Source: Syntrophaceae bacterium (GTDB lineage: Bacteria; Desulfobacterota; Syntrophia; Syntrophales; UBA5619). Taken from it: a DNA stretch of 56,907 nucleotides. The stretch is from contig PLLC01000026.1 in NCBI GenBank assembly GCA_003141195.1, forward strand, positions 1 to 56,907. Direction: 5' to 3'. The position numbers were made by a program, and so were the translations under genes. The notes beneath the pieces are model-generated. The model was not told where the DNA came from. It did no database searches and saw only the letters and a program-made list of their open reading frames with translations. Shown here in pieces: positions 16,216 to 24,588 of the stretch (position 1 is the first letter of the stretch; each line of letters opens with the position of its first letter).

Positions 16216-16272
16216 GCATAACGTCGCCATTGAGCCGCGCCGATAGGCGTCCGCTCAAATGGCTTGTTATAC
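16216..16272 (-). other. attC site after first cassette
   Basis: Minus-strand reading: R'' GTATAAC and R' GTTATGC flank arms GCCATTTGAGC and GGCTCAATGGC. These pair perfectly except for one unpaired T, the hallmark extrahelical base of attC hairpins. A TATC loop separates GGACGCC from GGCGCGG. The stop codon of the upstream cassette gene lies inside R''. Confidence 0.85.
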
Positions 16273-16761
16273 GGCCAACTCATTCTCTTGATAGACGCGA
16301 CCATACCTGCCGATTAGGCCCTTTGGCCCCAACATTGTACGTTTGACAATAGGTGTAGGGCTCCAGCCCGCATTCTCGGCCAATGCCTGCTCCTGCTGCG
16401 CTTTCGAGAGTATGCCAACGCGAACTGGCTTGTAGTGTTGGCCAAGCTCGATAAGGACGAATTGATTCCATGGTTCTGTGAGTCGGACATTCCGGCCTTT
16501 TTGATTTTCTTCTGTGATGACCTTGACCTGCGTTTTTCTATGCTTCTCTACTAGATCGTATCCTTGATTTGAGCTGCCGAGAACTTTAGTAGGCTGCTGG
16601 CCCAGTCCTTCAAGGAAGCGGAGCGCAATGAACTCGCCAATGCGACCAATGATGTTGTCGTTCCCCCCAATTCGGCCCGGATGGACTCGTCCCAACTGTA
16701 GAAGGTCGTGACGAGCCAGCAGATACCTTTCAATTGCGGTTTGAATCTTTGCATCGGACAT
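16267..16761 (-). CDS. PD-(D/E)XK-like cassette protein of unknown function
   Basis: A 164-residue soluble protein. The arrangement IGRIGEFIALRFLE, then GYDLVEKHRKTQVKVIT, has the Glu, Asp and Q-x-K spacing of a restriction-endonuclease-like nuclease core, as in uncharacterised families often found in integron cassettes. The C-terminal half (FVLIELGQHYKPVRVGILS) would complete the beta-sheet. The ATG at 16761 follows AGGTGA; a GTG three codons upstream is less likely. It is the first cassette after the attI-like site. A nuclease or defence role is inference. Confidence 0.65.
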   Translation of the reverse strand: MSDAKIQTAIERYLLARHDLLQLGRVHPGRIGGNDNIIGRIGEFIALRFLEGLGQQPTKVLGSSNQGYDLVEKHRKTQVKVITEENQKGRNVRLTEPWNQFVLIELGQHYKPVRVGILSKAQQEQALAENAGWSPTPIVKRTMLGPKGLIGRYGRVYQENELAV

Positions 16762-16776
16762 AAAGCTCACCTGGCC

Positions 16777-16794
16777 GTATAACCATTGTTTATC
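16777..16794 (-). other. attI-like recombination point
   Basis: GTATAAC and GTTTATC form an imperfect inverted pair around a 4-bp spacer on the plus strand. On the minus strand this ends in GTTATAC, the R-type core at which the first cassette would join. It lies between the integrase remnant and the first cassette gene, where attI is expected. Confidence 0.4.
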
Positions 16795-16958
16795 TGGATC
16801 GGTATATAACCCCCCAACACCGCACTATTTGCCATATAAGACGCCGATGGAAATTATGATTCATCGACAATAAACATCATTGTATCTAACACTTACGTAT
16901 GAACAGTGTTTTTATCATGGCGTCTTATACGGATCGGCATAAAATTCTCCGGCGCCTG

Positions 16959-17111
16959 TCAAAGGGCGTCGACGGGACTGCGTACCCCGGTCGGCCCGCG
17001 GTTGAGGACATGGGTGTAAATCATATAGATCTGCTCGGCCCGGCGGCTGTAATGGCGCGCGCGCAGGGCTTCCCGCGGTTGATCGAGGAGTTTCGGTTTG
17101 GGGGGAGCTGG
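16959..17111 (-). pseudogene. intI: Integron integrase (intI) with internal deletion
   Basis: The minus-strand frame reads PPKPKLLDQPREALRARHYS, then RRAEQ, the conserved N-terminal start of integron integrases. It then jumps to MIYTHVLNRGPTGVRSPVD, the conserved C-terminal end that carries the catalytic tyrosine. Intact IntI proteins are about 320 residues long; here roughly 270 residues, including the catalytic Arg/His boxes and the IntI-specific alpha-helix, are missing without loss of frame. The open frame extends further upstream (to 17204), but that part is not recognisable. The product cannot recombine. The gene is co-oriented with the cassettes and points towards them. Confidence 0.85.
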
Positions 17112-17623
17112 GGAATCGGCAGGGGCGACGCAACCCGCCTTCCCGGAAGGGGTATTGTCCCGATGGGTGGAGACGATTTTCAGTGACGCCTTCGTCCCGG
17201 TCATTCCTTTGCCCCAAAACCAGTTTGAAACATTCGGGAAAAACCTGAGAAGCCATGCAGCGGATCAGAAAATCAGAAGGAAAACTGAAGGCAGTCAATC
17301 ACCTTCATGCGCATTTGTCAATCATTTTGAGGTTTCGTGTTAGCCGCCATTGACTTGCGGGGCGTTGTTCCCTATACTGGCGGCGAGTGTTGCGGACCAT
17401 GCCCGGCGCCTTCTCGATTGTCTTTCATGCCCGCGGCGATGGGCTCAACGGTTTCAAAAAATATGGTGCAACCCTTTCCCCTGTCGGAGGTTCAGACGAC
17501 GAAGATCCCTGCGTCGTCTGTAATAAGCCCGGCGGAGGGGAGAGAAGCCGCGTGACCGGCAACGGGAGTGGAAAGAAACATCACCCGGCGGTGAAATCGC
17601 GGATCGGCATTCGGGAGGAAGCC
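17112..17623. other. Gene-free stretch between intI remnant and glgP
   Basis: The minus-strand frame of the integrase relic runs into this region without recognisable family sequence. The plus-strand frame upstream of glgP (from 17387) is open but is judged to be leader, because the family N-terminus starts later. The only clear signal is the promoter at 17350-17378. Confidence 0.5.
17350..17378 (+). promoter_or_regulatory. Sigma-70 promoter of glycogen phosphorylase
   Basis: TTGACT and TATACT are separated by exactly 17 bp, one of the best matches to a housekeeping promoter in the window. The next gene downstream on this strand is glgP, leaving a leader of about 240 nt. Confidence 0.65.
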
Positions 17624-20110
17624 ATGAAAAGCGCAGCAGCATCCAAAGGGAAGCCGAAGGCAACCTGCATCCGGACGGGCGGCAGCGTCGAGGAGATGAA
17701 GCAGGCCATTCTCGACAACCTGGTCTGCGTTCAGGGCCGCTTTGCCCCGGTTGCGACTCGGAACGACTACTACCTCGCGGTTGCCTACACGGTGCGCGAC
17801 CGGATTCTCGCGCAATGGGCGAAAACGGCGCACACCTACTATGCAAAGGCGAGCCGGACCGTCTGCTACCTCTCGGCGGAATTTCTCCTCGGCCCCCATC
17901 TGGAAAACCACTTGATCAATCTTGGCCTCTACGAGGCCGTCCGGCAGGCGGTGGGGGAGCTCGGCCTCGACTTTCAGGCGCTGATCGACCAGGAAGAGGA
18001 GCCGGGGCTGGGAAACGGCGGCCTCGGCCGCCTCGCTGCCTGCTACCTCGATTCGCTGGCCACCCTCAACATCCCGGCCATCGGCTACGGCATCCGTTAT
18101 GAATTCGGCATCTTCACGCAGGAAATCCGCGACGGGTGGCAGGAGGAGGTGGCGGATCAGTGGCTGCGCAAGGGGAATCCCTGGGAGGTGGCGCGTCCGG
18201 AGATCGCCTACGACATCCCGTTCGGCGGCCATACCGAAAGCGGCCTCGACGACGCCGGCCGTTATCGCATCCTCTGGATTCCGGAACGCCGGATCCGCGG
18301 CGTCGCCTACGACACGATGATCACCGGCTTCGCCTCCCCTTCGGTCATCATGCTCCGCCTCTTCCGGGCGGAAGCGACGACTGCCTTCGATCTTCGCTCG
18401 TTCAACGTCGGCGATTACTACGGCGCCGTCCACGACAAGATCGGCTCGGAGAACCTGACCAAAATCCTCTATCCCAACGACGAGCCGTTCGCCGGCCGTC
18501 AGCTCCGGCTGATGCAGCAGTTCCTCTTCGTCTCCTGCGCCCTGCAGGACATGATCCGCATCTATTGCCAGCGGAACCCGGACCTGCACGGGTTCCACGA
18601 GAAATACGCCATCCAGCTCAACGACACCCACCCGGCGATCGGCGTCGCCGAGCTGATGCGCCTGCTCATGGATGTCCATGACATGGGCTGGGACGAGGCC
18701 TGGGAGATCACGCGGAAGACCTTCGGCTATACGAACCACACCCTCCTGTCGGAGGCCCTGGAAAAATGGCCCGTTCCGCTCTTCCGGGGCATTCTGCCCC
18801 GCCATCTGGAGATCATCTGCGAGATCAACCGCCGTTTCCTAAGCGACGTCCGCAGGGACCATCCGGGGGACGAGGACCTGATCCGGCGACTTTCCCTCAT
18901 CGACGAGGGCGGCGAACGCTACGTCCGGATGGCGAATCTTGCCTGCGTCGGCAGCCGCCGGATCAACGGCGTGGCCCGCCTGCATACCGATCTGCTGCGC
19001 GAACAGGTCTTGAACGACTTCAACCGGATCTCCCCGGAGAAATTTCTGAACGTGACCAACGGCGTGACGCCCAGGCGCTTCATGGTCCTTTCCAATCCGG
19101 CGCTCGCCGCGCTCATCTCCGAATGCATAGGCCCGGCGTGGATCAAGGATCTGTCCCGGCTCAGGGAACTGGAGGCCTTTTCGCGGGACGCCGGTTTCCT
19201 CGACCGCTGGCGGGCGATCAAACGCCGCAACAAGGAGCTCCTGACGGAGATCATCCGGACGCGCACCGGGATTGCGACCGATCCCGATTCGCTCTTCGAC
19301 GTCCAGGTGAAGCGAATTCACGAATACAAACGCCAGCACCTGAACGTCCTGCACGTGATTGCGCTCTACAGCCGGATCCGCCGGGGGGAGACCAGCGATC
19401 TGCCGCCCCGAACGGTGATCTTCGGCGGCAAGGCGGCCCCCGGCTACTTCATGGCGAAGCTGATCATCAAGCTGATCCACTCCGTCGCCGAGACGATCCA
19501 CACCGACCCGAGGGCGGCCGGTCTGTTGAAGGTCGTCTTCTTTCCAAACTTCAACGTCAAGACCGCGCAACGTATCTATCCGGCGGCGGATCTCTCCGAG
19601 CAGATCTCGACGGCCGGCAAGGAGGCGTCCGGTACCGGGAACATGAAGTTCTCCATGAACGGGGCGCTGACGATCGGGACGCTGGACGGCGCGAACGTGG
19701 AGATCCGGGAAGAGGTCGGCGCGGAGAATTTTTTCCTCTTCGGCCTCGCCGCGAAGGAGGTGGAACAAAAAAAACGTGAAGGCTGGCGCCCGGGGGAGGC
19801 CATCGCGGCCGACGAGGGGCTGCGCGAGGCAATCGAACTCTTAGAGGGCGGTTTCTTCTCCCGCGGCGATCGGGGACTGTTCTTGCCGCTCACACGGACG
19901 CTCCGGGAACGCGACGATTACATGCTCTGCGCCGATTACCCGTCCTACATTGCCTCCCAGGATCGGGTCGGCCGGACCTATCTCCGGCCGAAAGAGTGGC
20001 TGCGGATGAGCGTCCTCAATGTTGCGAGGGTGGGGAAATTTTCTTCGGACCGCGCGATCCGGGAATACTGCGAAAAGATCTGGCAGGTGAACCCGGTCGA
20101 TATCGATTGA
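17624..20110 (+). CDS. glgP: Glycogen/alpha-glucan phosphorylase
   Basis: An 828-residue GT35 enzyme that releases glucose 1-phosphate from alpha-1,4-glucans, using pyridoxal phosphate. Signatures include YYLAVAYTVRDRI, CYLSAEFLLGPHLENHLINL, GNGGLGRLAACYLDSLATL, the substrate loop IQLNDTHPAIGVAEL, KRIHEYKRQHLN and the PLP-lysine motif EASGTGNMKFSMNGALTIGT. The frame is open 79 codons further upstream, but the ATG at 17624 follows GGGAGGAAG and gives the normal length. It is transcribed alone; no other glycogen genes are in the window. Confidence 0.96.
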   Translation: MKSAAASKGKPKATCIRTGGSVEEMKQAILDNLVCVQGRFAPVATRNDYYLAVAYTVRDRILAQWAKTAHTYYAKASRTVCYLSAEFLLGPHLENHLINLGLYEAVRQAVGELGLDFQALIDQEEEPGLGNGGLGRLAACYLDSLATLNIPAIGYGIRYEFGIFTQEIRDGWQEEVADQWLRKGNPWEVARPEIAYDIPFGGHTESGLDDAGRYRILWIPERRIRGVAYDTMITGFASPSVIMLRLFRAEATTAFDLRSFNVGDYYGAVHDKIGSENLTKILYPNDEPFAGRQLRLMQQFLFVSCALQDMIRIYCQRNPDLHGFHEKYAIQLNDTHPAIGVAELMRLLMDVHDMGWDEAWEITRKTFGYTNHTLLSEALEKWPVPLFRGILPRHLEIICEINRRFLSDVRRDHPGDEDLIRRLSLIDEGGERYVRMANLACVGSRRINGVARLHTDLLREQVLNDFNRISPEKFLNVTNGVTPRRFMVLSNPALAALISECIGPAWIKDLSRLRELEAFSRDAGFLDRWRAIKRRNKELLTEIIRTRTGIATDPDSLFDVQVKRIHEYKRQHLNVLHVIALYSRIRRGETSDLPPRTVIFGGKAAPGYFMAKLIIKLIHSVAETIHTDPRAAGLLKVVFFPNFNVKTAQRIYPAADLSEQISTAGKEASGTGNMKFSMNGALTIGTLDGANVEIREEVGAENFFLFGLAAKEVEQKKREGWRPGEAIAADEGLREAIELLEGGFFSRGDRGLFLPLTRTLRERDDYMLCADYPSYIASQDRVGRTYLRPKEWLRMSVLNVARVGKFSSDRAIREYCEKIWQVNPVDID

Positions 20111-20202
20111 CGGAAAAGCCTTATCCCGTTTCAGGCCGGTTATCCGATTTTGTCCTTTGCCTTCTCCCGTCGCGTTTCCATTGATGCAAAATTCCCGTTG
20201 CC

Positions 20203-20973
20203 TCAATTCTCCAATCGTTGGCCGGTGTAAAGGGAGGTGATGCCGAGGGTCAGGGAATACCGCGCCAGATCCCGGAAACCGGCCTCCTCCATCATGGCGA
20301 GGAAGGCCGGCGGTGCGGGAAAATGGGTGATCGAGTCGACCAGGTAGAGGTAGGCGGCGGGGTTCTGCGAAAAGAGGCGCGCGATGACGGGAAGGACGCA
20401 GTGCAGGTAGGGGGCGAATAACCCCCGCCAGAGCCGGTTCCGGGGAGCGTTCATCTCCAGGATACAGACCCTTCCGCCGGGGACGAGGACCCGCCGCATC
20501 TCCCGGAGGGCGGTGAGGCGGTCCGGGATGTTCCGGATGCCGAAGGCGATCCCCACGGTGTCGAAACTGCCGTCCGGGAAGGGAAGCTCAAGGGCGTCCG
20601 CCTGGAGGAGGTGGATCCGTCCGGCAAGGCCGCGGTCTGTTATCTTTTGCCGTCCCGGGGCGAGCATTTCTCGGACGAAGTCGATCCCTGTAACCTGGAT
20701 TTCCGGATGCCGCCGGGCGGCCTCGATCGCCAGATCTGCCGTTCCCGTCGCCACGTCGAGAAGGTGGAAGGTGTCGAAGAAGCGCATCTTCCGGACGGCG
20801 AAGCGGCGCCAGGCGACGTCGCGGCGGAGGCTCAGGACGCGGTTCAGGAAGTCGTACCGCCCGGGGATCGTCGTGAAGATCTCCCGGACCATGCCGACGT
20901 GCTCGTTGCGGCCGATCCCGTTTACCGGCGGGTAGTTATTGCGGTCTGTTTCTTTGCGAGAGGATGTGTCCAT
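20203..20973 (-). CDS. UbiE/MenG-type methyltransferase
   Basis: A 256-residue S-adenosylmethionine-dependent methyltransferase of the UbiE/MenG (COQ5) family, expected to methylate demethylmenaquinone. It has the N-terminal YDFLNRVLSLRRDVAWRR, the SAM-binding LLDVATGTADLAIEAA, LQADALELPFPDGSFDTV, the family signature GIRNIPDRLTALREMRRVL, and PGGRVCILE. A menaquinone role agrees with the succinate dehydrogenase and Etf genes in the same window. The ribosome site is weak. It converges on glgP. Confidence 0.88.
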   Translation of the reverse strand: MDTSSRKETDRNNYPPVNGIGRNEHVGMVREIFTTIPGRYDFLNRVLSLRRDVAWRRFAVRKMRFFDTFHLLDVATGTADLAIEAARRHPEIQVTGIDFVREMLAPGRQKITDRGLAGRIHLLQADALELPFPDGSFDTVGIAFGIRNIPDRLTALREMRRVLVPGGRVCILEMNAPRNRLWRGLFAPYLHCVLPVIARLFSQNPAAYLYLVDSITHFPAPPAFLAMMEEAGFRDLARYSLTLGITSLYTGQRLEN

Positions 20974-21141
20974 AACAGGCGATCAACCTTCCCCGGCGAG
21001 GAAACTTCATCTTCATCCACCCCTGTCGTTTGATCGGAAGGGCCATCACGATACCATCGCCCGTGGCCGGTGGCAAGAAAATCCTGCCCGCCGCCCGCGC
21101 CGATCAGTGGTGTCGGGGACTGTGGCACCCTCATAAAACAC

Positions 21142-21169
21142 TTGAATATTGTTTTTTTATAGGTAGAAT
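21142..21169 (+). promoter_or_regulatory. Possible promoter of the glyoxalase genes
   Basis: TTGAAT and TAGAAT are separated by 16 bp and lie just upstream of the ribosome site (GGGGGG) of the hydrolase gene at 21185. The spacing is slightly short, so this is a moderate candidate. Confidence 0.4.
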
Positions 21170-21184
21170 CCGTATGGGGGGTGT

Positions 21185-21886
21185 ATGCTGAAAGTGAAGC
21201 AGTTTCGTTACGGCGCCGACAACCTCGGGTATCTGATTTACGGAACGGAAAGCGGTATGGCCGTTGATGGCGGCGCTGTGGACGGGATACTTGCCTTTCT
21301 CGTGGGGCATCGGCTCACCCTGAAGTATGTCGCCAACACTCATGACCACCAGGATCATACGATCGGCAACGAGGCCCTGCTTGCGGCCACGCACGCCCAT
21401 CTCCTGAGTGGGGCGGTCCTGACGGACGGCGGGCAGATTGCCCTGGACGGGGGAAAGATCCGGATCATCCATACCCCCGGCCATACGGAGGAATCGCGGT
21501 CCTTCTATACCGGCACGTCCCTGCTCGCGGGGGACACCCTCTTCAACGGGACGATCGGGAACTGCTTTTCGGGGGATCTCGAGGGCTTCTACCGTTCCCT
21601 CCGGAAACTGATGGAGCTTCCCGATGAAACCGTCGTTTATGCCGGGCACGATTATGTAAAGAGCTCTCTTGCCTTCGCAAGGCGACTCGAACCGGGAAAC
21701 CGGGCGATCGGCGCCTTCCTCCGACGTTACGACCCGAAGCACGTCTTCTCCACGCTGGCCGAGGAGAGAAAGATCAACCCCTACCTCCGTTTCAACGAGC
21801 CGGCCATCGTGAATCTGCTGGCGAAGCTGCGTCTCCCCCGGGAAACGGAATGGGACCGCTGGCAGTCGCTCATGAGCATCGAATAG
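21185..21886 (+). CDS. Metallo-beta-lactamase-fold hydrolase, glyoxalase II-like
   Basis: A 233-residue metallo-beta-lactamase-superfamily hydrolase. The metal motif reads NTHDHQDHTIGN, with further ligands in HTPGHTEES, AGDTLF and YAGHDYVKSS, which together give the glyoxalase II pattern. It is followed by a glyoxalase I-type gene, so the two may form a methylglyoxal detoxification pair (thioester formation, then hydrolysis). The thiol cofactor used is unknown. It lacks the long C-terminal domain of typical GloB and may accept other thioesters. Confidence 0.85.
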   Translation: MLKVKQFRYGADNLGYLIYGTESGMAVDGGAVDGILAFLVGHRLTLKYVANTHDHQDHTIGNEALLAATHAHLLSGAVLTDGGQIALDGGKIRIIHTPGHTEESRSFYTGTSLLAGDTLFNGTIGNCFSGDLEGFYRSLRKLMELPDETVVYAGHDYVKSSLAFARRLEPGNRAIGAFLRRYDPKHVFSTLAEERKINPYLRFNEPAIVNLLAKLRLPRETEWDRWQSLMSIE

Positions 21887-21898
21887 AACATAGGGAAC

Positions 21899-21950
21899 AT
21901 GGGGGGACGGAGCCCCATTATTCAGGGAGAAAATGGGGGGTCCCCCCATT
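21899..21950. repeat. Double hairpin of the GGGGACGG repeat family
   Basis: Two palindromes lie side by side: ATGGGG...CCCCAT around GGACGGAG (21899-21918), and AATGGGGG/CCCCCATT around GTC (21932-21950). They sit between the glyoxalase II-like and glyoxalase I-like genes and could stabilise or attenuate the transcript. Confidence 0.6.
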
Positions 21951-21983
21951 GCAAACGTCGAATCGGGAATAAGGAGAAAAATC

Positions 21984-22355
21984 ATGAAATTCCACTTTGT
22001 CCACAACAATTTCAATGTTCTCGACCTGGAGAAGAGCGTCCGCTTCTACAAGGAGGCGCTCGGACTGATCGAGGTGAGGAAGAGGGAGGCCGCCGACGGC
22101 AGCTTCATCCTCGTCTTCCTCGGTGACGGCGAAACCGGCCATCAACTGGAGCTGACCTGGCTTCGGGACCGGAAGGAACCCTACAACCTCGGCGACAACG
22201 AATTCCACCTGGCGCTCGTCGTGGACGATTTCGCCGCCGCCCATGCCCTGCACGAGAAGATGGGCTGCATCTGTTACGAAAACAAGGCGATGGGAATATA
22301 CTTCATCCACGATCCGGACGATTACTGGATCGAAATCATCCCCGTCCGGCTGTAG
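21984..22355 (+). CDS. gloA: Lactoylglutathione lyase-like (glyoxalase I family)
   Basis: A 123-residue vicinal-oxygen-chelate protein of the glyoxalase I type: HFVHNNFNVLDLEKSVRFYKEALG, then GHQLELTW, FHLALVVDD, and YFIHDPDDYWIEIIP with the metal-binding Glu. It probably isomerises the hemithioacetal of methylglyoxal. The ATG at 21984 follows AAGGAGAAAA; the open frame upstream runs through the repeat and is not used. It is followed after 8 bp by the phosphoesterase fusion. Confidence 0.88.
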   Translation: MKFHFVHNNFNVLDLEKSVRFYKEALGLIEVRKREAADGSFILVFLGDGETGHQLELTWLRDRKEPYNLGDNEFHLALVVDDFAAAHALHEKMGCICYENKAMGIYFIHDPDDYWIEIIPVRL

Positions 22356-22363
22356 CGCGCCTC

Positions 22364-24061
22364 ATGAAGCTCATCTACGCGGCCGACATCCACGGCGCCA
22401 TCGAGAAGGTCAAGACCCTCCTGTACGAGACGGTCGCCGACGCCTATATTGTTTCCGGCGACCTGATCGACATCCCCTTCTACAGCATGGAGACGGCCAT
22501 CCGCTACCACGACATCCAGACCTTTTTTCACGGGTTGCGCGGGCGGATGGGGAAGACGGACATGGTCATCGAGGATTTTGTCGACGAGCTTCTCGACGTC
22601 CCGGACATCCCGGAGGAGATGCAGCGGAAAGGCACGACCTACCAGGAGTACACGATCCGCGCGCGGCGGGTCATGCAGCAGAAGTACAAGGTCCTCGAAA
22701 ACATCATCTCCCTGAAGCCGAAATCCCGGGTCTTCTGCCTGCCGGGCAACTACGACATGGACCTTCGCTACACCTCCCTCCACGAGCAGGACCTCCACCT
22801 CCACTGGTACCAGCTCAAAGAGCTCCGGATCGCGGGTTACGGCGGGGCGGACGTCTGGACGGGCGGGATCCCCGAACGCTACATCGTCAAGTACCGGGCA
22901 GGGATCGGGGTGGACGACAAGCACAACGAGATGTACCGCTTCTTCAAGGCGGTCAAGCCGGACATCATCGTGACCCACCAGCCCCCCTACGGCATCCACG
23001 ACGGCGTCCCCTCAACCGGACCCTCCGGCTCCCCGGGGCTCCGCACATTCTGCGACAACAACCCCTTTCTGCTCGCGCTCTCGGGCCACATCCATGCGTC
23101 CTGGGGCTTTCAGTCTGTGGGAAACGCAATTTTTCTGAATCCGTCCAATTTCGGCGAGATCACGGATATCACCGCGGAGGTCTTCGAGGGCGGGTTCTTC
23201 TACGCGATTGAAATCGAGGGACGGCAGGTCGTCAAGGTGATCTTCAAGAAATTGGTCGAGCACCGGATCTATGACATCGCCGACTACTTCGTGCGGGACG
23301 GCCGGTGGGTGGAGCAGATCATCGATCACGAACGCTATCAGGCCCTCCGGCGGCGGGAGAACTACGACACGAAGACCCTGAAGTACTCCCACATCCCCGA
23401 GATTCAGCTCTACAACGAGATCAAGGAGTTCTACCGGATGTTCCAGACCCAGGAGACGGAGGAACGCCTCGACAAGCTCGAACAGGCGGCGCTTCTGATG
23501 GAGGACAAGATTCTGGACGATATCGCGATGGATGTGGTGGGTTCGGTGAATGTGGGCATGTCCGAAGAGAGCTCCGACATCGATCTGATCCTCTATCTCC
23601 GCTGCGATTCCAGTTGTACCGAGGGCTTTGCCCAGTGTGAACGCTATCGGCAAGCGGAGACGATGATCCGGGAGATCCTCGGGAACCGGTTCAAGGCGGA
23701 GATTCTGGATTGCATCGACCTCAACCGGGTGGAGAAGAGCATCCGGGAGAAGAATTACGAGTGCGAGGTGACCCAGCGGTTCGTCGCCTACCGGTCGCTC
23801 TGCCGGCCGATCCACTACCGGGTCATTTCACCCCTGGAGGACCTTCTCAATCAGGACATGGCGTACCGCGAGGAGTTGGAGGGGAGTATCCGTTCCTATT
23901 TCAAGATTTTCGTGACCACCTCCCAGCACGTCCGCTCCTTCCGCAAATATGAGGCGCGGCTGAGCGCCGTCGGGATCAAACTCCCGGAGTCGATCCGGGG
24001 GAAGATCCAGCGCTATCTTCAGGGAGGCGAGAAGGAGCCGCCCCCCGTCCCCATCGCATAA
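22364..24061 (+). CDS. Metallophosphoesterase-nucleotidyltransferase fusion protein
   Basis: A 565-residue soluble protein with two catalytic-looking parts. Residues 1-290 are a calcineurin-type metallophosphoesterase with ADIHG (7-11), GDLID (32-36), GNYD (128-131), THQPPYG and GHIH (241-244). After a helical linker, residues 393-410 read GSVNVGMSEESSDIDL, the GS...DxD motif of the DNA polymerase-beta-like nucleotidyltransferase fold, followed by about 150 residues. The last part (SIRSYFKIF ... RKYEARLSAVGIKLP) is helical. Domain order suggests coupled addition and removal of a nucleotide or phosphate. Substrate unknown; a rarely described architecture. Confidence 0.8.
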   Translation: MKLIYAADIHGAIEKVKTLLYETVADAYIVSGDLIDIPFYSMETAIRYHDIQTFFHGLRGRMGKTDMVIEDFVDELLDVPDIPEEMQRKGTTYQEYTIRARRVMQQKYKVLENIISLKPKSRVFCLPGNYDMDLRYTSLHEQDLHLHWYQLKELRIAGYGGADVWTGGIPERYIVKYRAGIGVDDKHNEMYRFFKAVKPDIIVTHQPPYGIHDGVPSTGPSGSPGLRTFCDNNPFLLALSGHIHASWGFQSVGNAIFLNPSNFGEITDITAEVFEGGFFYAIEIEGRQVVKVIFKKLVEHRIYDIADYFVRDGRWVEQIIDHERYQALRRRENYDTKTLKYSHIPEIQLYNEIKEFYRMFQTQETEERLDKLEQAALLMEDKILDDIAMDVVGSVNVGMSEESSDIDLILYLRCDSSCTEGFAQCERYRQAETMIREILGNRFKAEILDCIDLNRVEKSIREKNYECEVTQRFVAYRSLCRPIHYRVISPLEDLLNQDMAYREELEGSIRSYFKIFVTTSQHVRSFRKYEARLSAVGIKLPESIRGKIQRYLQGGEKEPPPVPIA

Positions 24062-24588
24062 GAATTCCCAAAGCGGAAATGGCCGAGGACCCTCTCCCCG
24101 GTCAGACTCGACGGCTCAATTTTTCTCTTTCCAGCATGAGAATATTTCTGGTTCATCCGGTTGATACGTACTTTGATTCGATAATATGCTGAATACCTTG
24201 ACTGACTTTCATCTACTATTCAACGATTTTCAGTTCAGAATTGCGGTGAGGATTACCAGATGAAATTCATTAGCTGACGTAGCGATATAAATCACAGCAG
24301 TATTTCCATAATACGCATTCTGAGAAGTATTGCTACAAATAATGAGGACAAGACGCATTGCCCTTGTCCTCTTCCTCATAAATCAAAATCCCCAGGTTCG
24401 ATATGGGGGGCGCGGTGGGCGGCAAAAGGAGGAAGCCCAAAAACCGCCCACCGCTAAAGAAACGTGATTTTCTTCCCGCTCTATTCCGTTCTTTTTCTAC
24501 CCTGTTATCGACTGCCGTTCTGTTGAATTTATCCCTGCCCGGGATCCCAATATCCCTCTGTCCACACATATCCGGCAGGGCGTATCCT
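24062..24588. other. Gene-free stretch with a 9-bp inverted repeat
   Basis: No gene is supported. GAGGACAAG (24344-24352) and CTTGTCCTC (24363-24371) form a perfect stem with a 10-nt loop. It lies between the convergent ends of the phosphoesterase fusion and the PrpF-like gene, so it may terminate either, although no strong T-run follows. Confidence 0.5.

Noticed and set aside
13671-17111. Genomic island explained by a phage or IS instead of an integron
   Set aside because: No phage structural, lysis or replication genes and no transposase are present; spacing of attC-like sites and the IntI relic explain the layout better.
17387-17623. Longer N-terminus for glycogen phosphorylase (from 17387)
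   Set aside because: The 79 extra codons have no family similarity and run close to the promoter at 17350-17378; the ATG at 17624 has a strong ribosome site.
21899-21950. CRISPR-like repeats
   Set aside because: Only two unequal palindromes without regular spacers; they belong to the dispersed GGGGAC family. No CRISPR array was seen anywhere.
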